Shown here: piece after piece, positions 5,724 to 5,930 of the stretch
Layout: the number at the start of each line of letters is the position of its first letter
Numbering within the stretch: position 1 is the first letter of the stretch
NCBI GenBank assembly: GCA_040752295.1
Contig: JBFMFE010000251.1
Coordinates: 1 to 5,930, forward strand
Source of the DNA: JBFMFE01 sp040752295
GTDB taxonomy: Bacteria; UBP15; UBA6099; JBFMBQ01
Reading direction: 5' to 3'
Length of the DNA stretch: 5,930 bases
Made by a program: the position numbers and the translations under genes
Notes under the pieces: model-generated
What the model saw: only the letters and a program-made list of their open reading frames with translations
What the model was told of the DNA's origin: nothing
The model's database searches: none

Positions 5724-5727
5724 CGGC

Positions 5728-5930
5728 TTGAAAAAGATCATCGCGTTTCTTGTGGCAGCCATTCTTGTGTACGCCGCCGCTGCGCTCGTTGCGCCCAGGT
5801 ATTACAAGATAGTCACGTCGGGGAAAGCGTACCGGGAAGGTCTTGAAATGCTGAAGGGAGGGGATTTCGAGCGCGGGCTTGAAAGGGTCAGGTTTTCGTT
5901 GTTTGTTCTGCACGACGAGCCGGCGCTTTT
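5728..5930 (+). CDS. Membrane-anchored or exported protein, 5' part only, possibly TPR-type
   Basis: The frame starts at TTG 5728 behind a good Shine-Dalgarno site and stays open to the window edge, giving the first 67 residues. Lys2 and Lys3 precede a hydrophobic stretch (about residues 4-23, IIAFLVAAILVYAAAALVAP), which is either a signal peptide or a single N-terminal membrane anchor. No clear signal-peptidase or lipobox site follows, which favours an anchor. After it comes a helix pair, AYREGLEMLKGGDFERGLERV, with the spacing and the Gly-Asp-Phe turn of a tetratricopeptide-type helical repeat. One repeat is too little to assign a family. It has its own extended -10 promoter and diverges from the GH31 gene. 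Function unknown. Confidence 0.65.
   Translation, partial: MKKIIAFLVAAILVYAAAALVAPRYYKIVTSGKAYREGLEMLKGGDFERGLERVRFSLFVLHDEPAL

Larger units (their letters stand above)
5341..5727. other. Divergent intergenic region of 387 bp
   Basis: No convincing gene lies here. It carries one extended -10 promoter in each direction and Shine-Dalgarno sites for both flanking genes. The right part is markedly AT-rich and holds short repeats: TTGCAAAAGC (5521-5530) and TTGCAATAGC (5551-5560), then ATAG repeated at 10-bp steps. A short minus-strand open frame at 5547-5762 overlaps the promoter and the start of the next gene, and has no family resemblance. Confidence 0.6.

Overview
The window looks like a chromosomal piece of a GC-rich, Gram-negative-type bacterium. 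Signs of this are an exported GH31 enzyme, a lipoprotein-type signal on a disulfide-family protein, and Shine-Dalgarno-led genes including TTG starts. The tandem GGGACAGGCTTCCAGCCT hairpins at 201-247 resemble a dispersed intergenic repeat I recall from uncultured Planctomycetes/Verrucomicrobia/Lentisphaerae-like and other candidate-phylum genomes. That lineage guess comes from memory and is weak.

Layout. 1-200: no gene, only short repeats. 201-247: two tandem hairpin repeats, the inner one overlapping the stop codon of the first gene. 246-2394 (minus strand): a two-gene operon whose transcription order is a 600-residue FapA/DUF342 protein with a C-terminal CheY-like receiver, then a 114-residue stand-alone HPt protein one base later. 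2395-2645: a divergent intergenic region with a near-consensus sigma-70 promoter for the operon, a promoter for the plus-strand gene, and a cluster of GC-rich inverted repeats between them. 2646-3566 (plus): a lipoprotein-type DsbA-like thioredoxin-fold protein with a CPFC active site and an N-terminal cysteine-containing segment resembling CcmH. 3567-3642: a short convergent gap with nested inverted repeats. 3643-5340 (minus): a secreted GH31 glycosidase with no N-terminal beta-sandwich domain. 5341-5727: a divergent intergenic region with an extended -10 promoter in each direction. 5728-5930 (plus): the start of a membrane-anchored, possibly TPR-type protein that runs off the window.

How the genes relate. 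The receiver-FapA and HPt pair is the only clear functional unit. Both phosphorelay residues are present (Asp533 in the receiver, His53 in the HPt), but no histidine kinase is encoded here, so the pair would have to be fed from elsewhere. The DsbA-like protein, the GH31 enzyme and the partial gene each have their own promoter. They share only an export signal and show no clear pathway link. The best candidate for something little described is the FapA-receiver fusion with its dedicated HPt. Both proteins also depart from consensus beside their phosphorylation sites.
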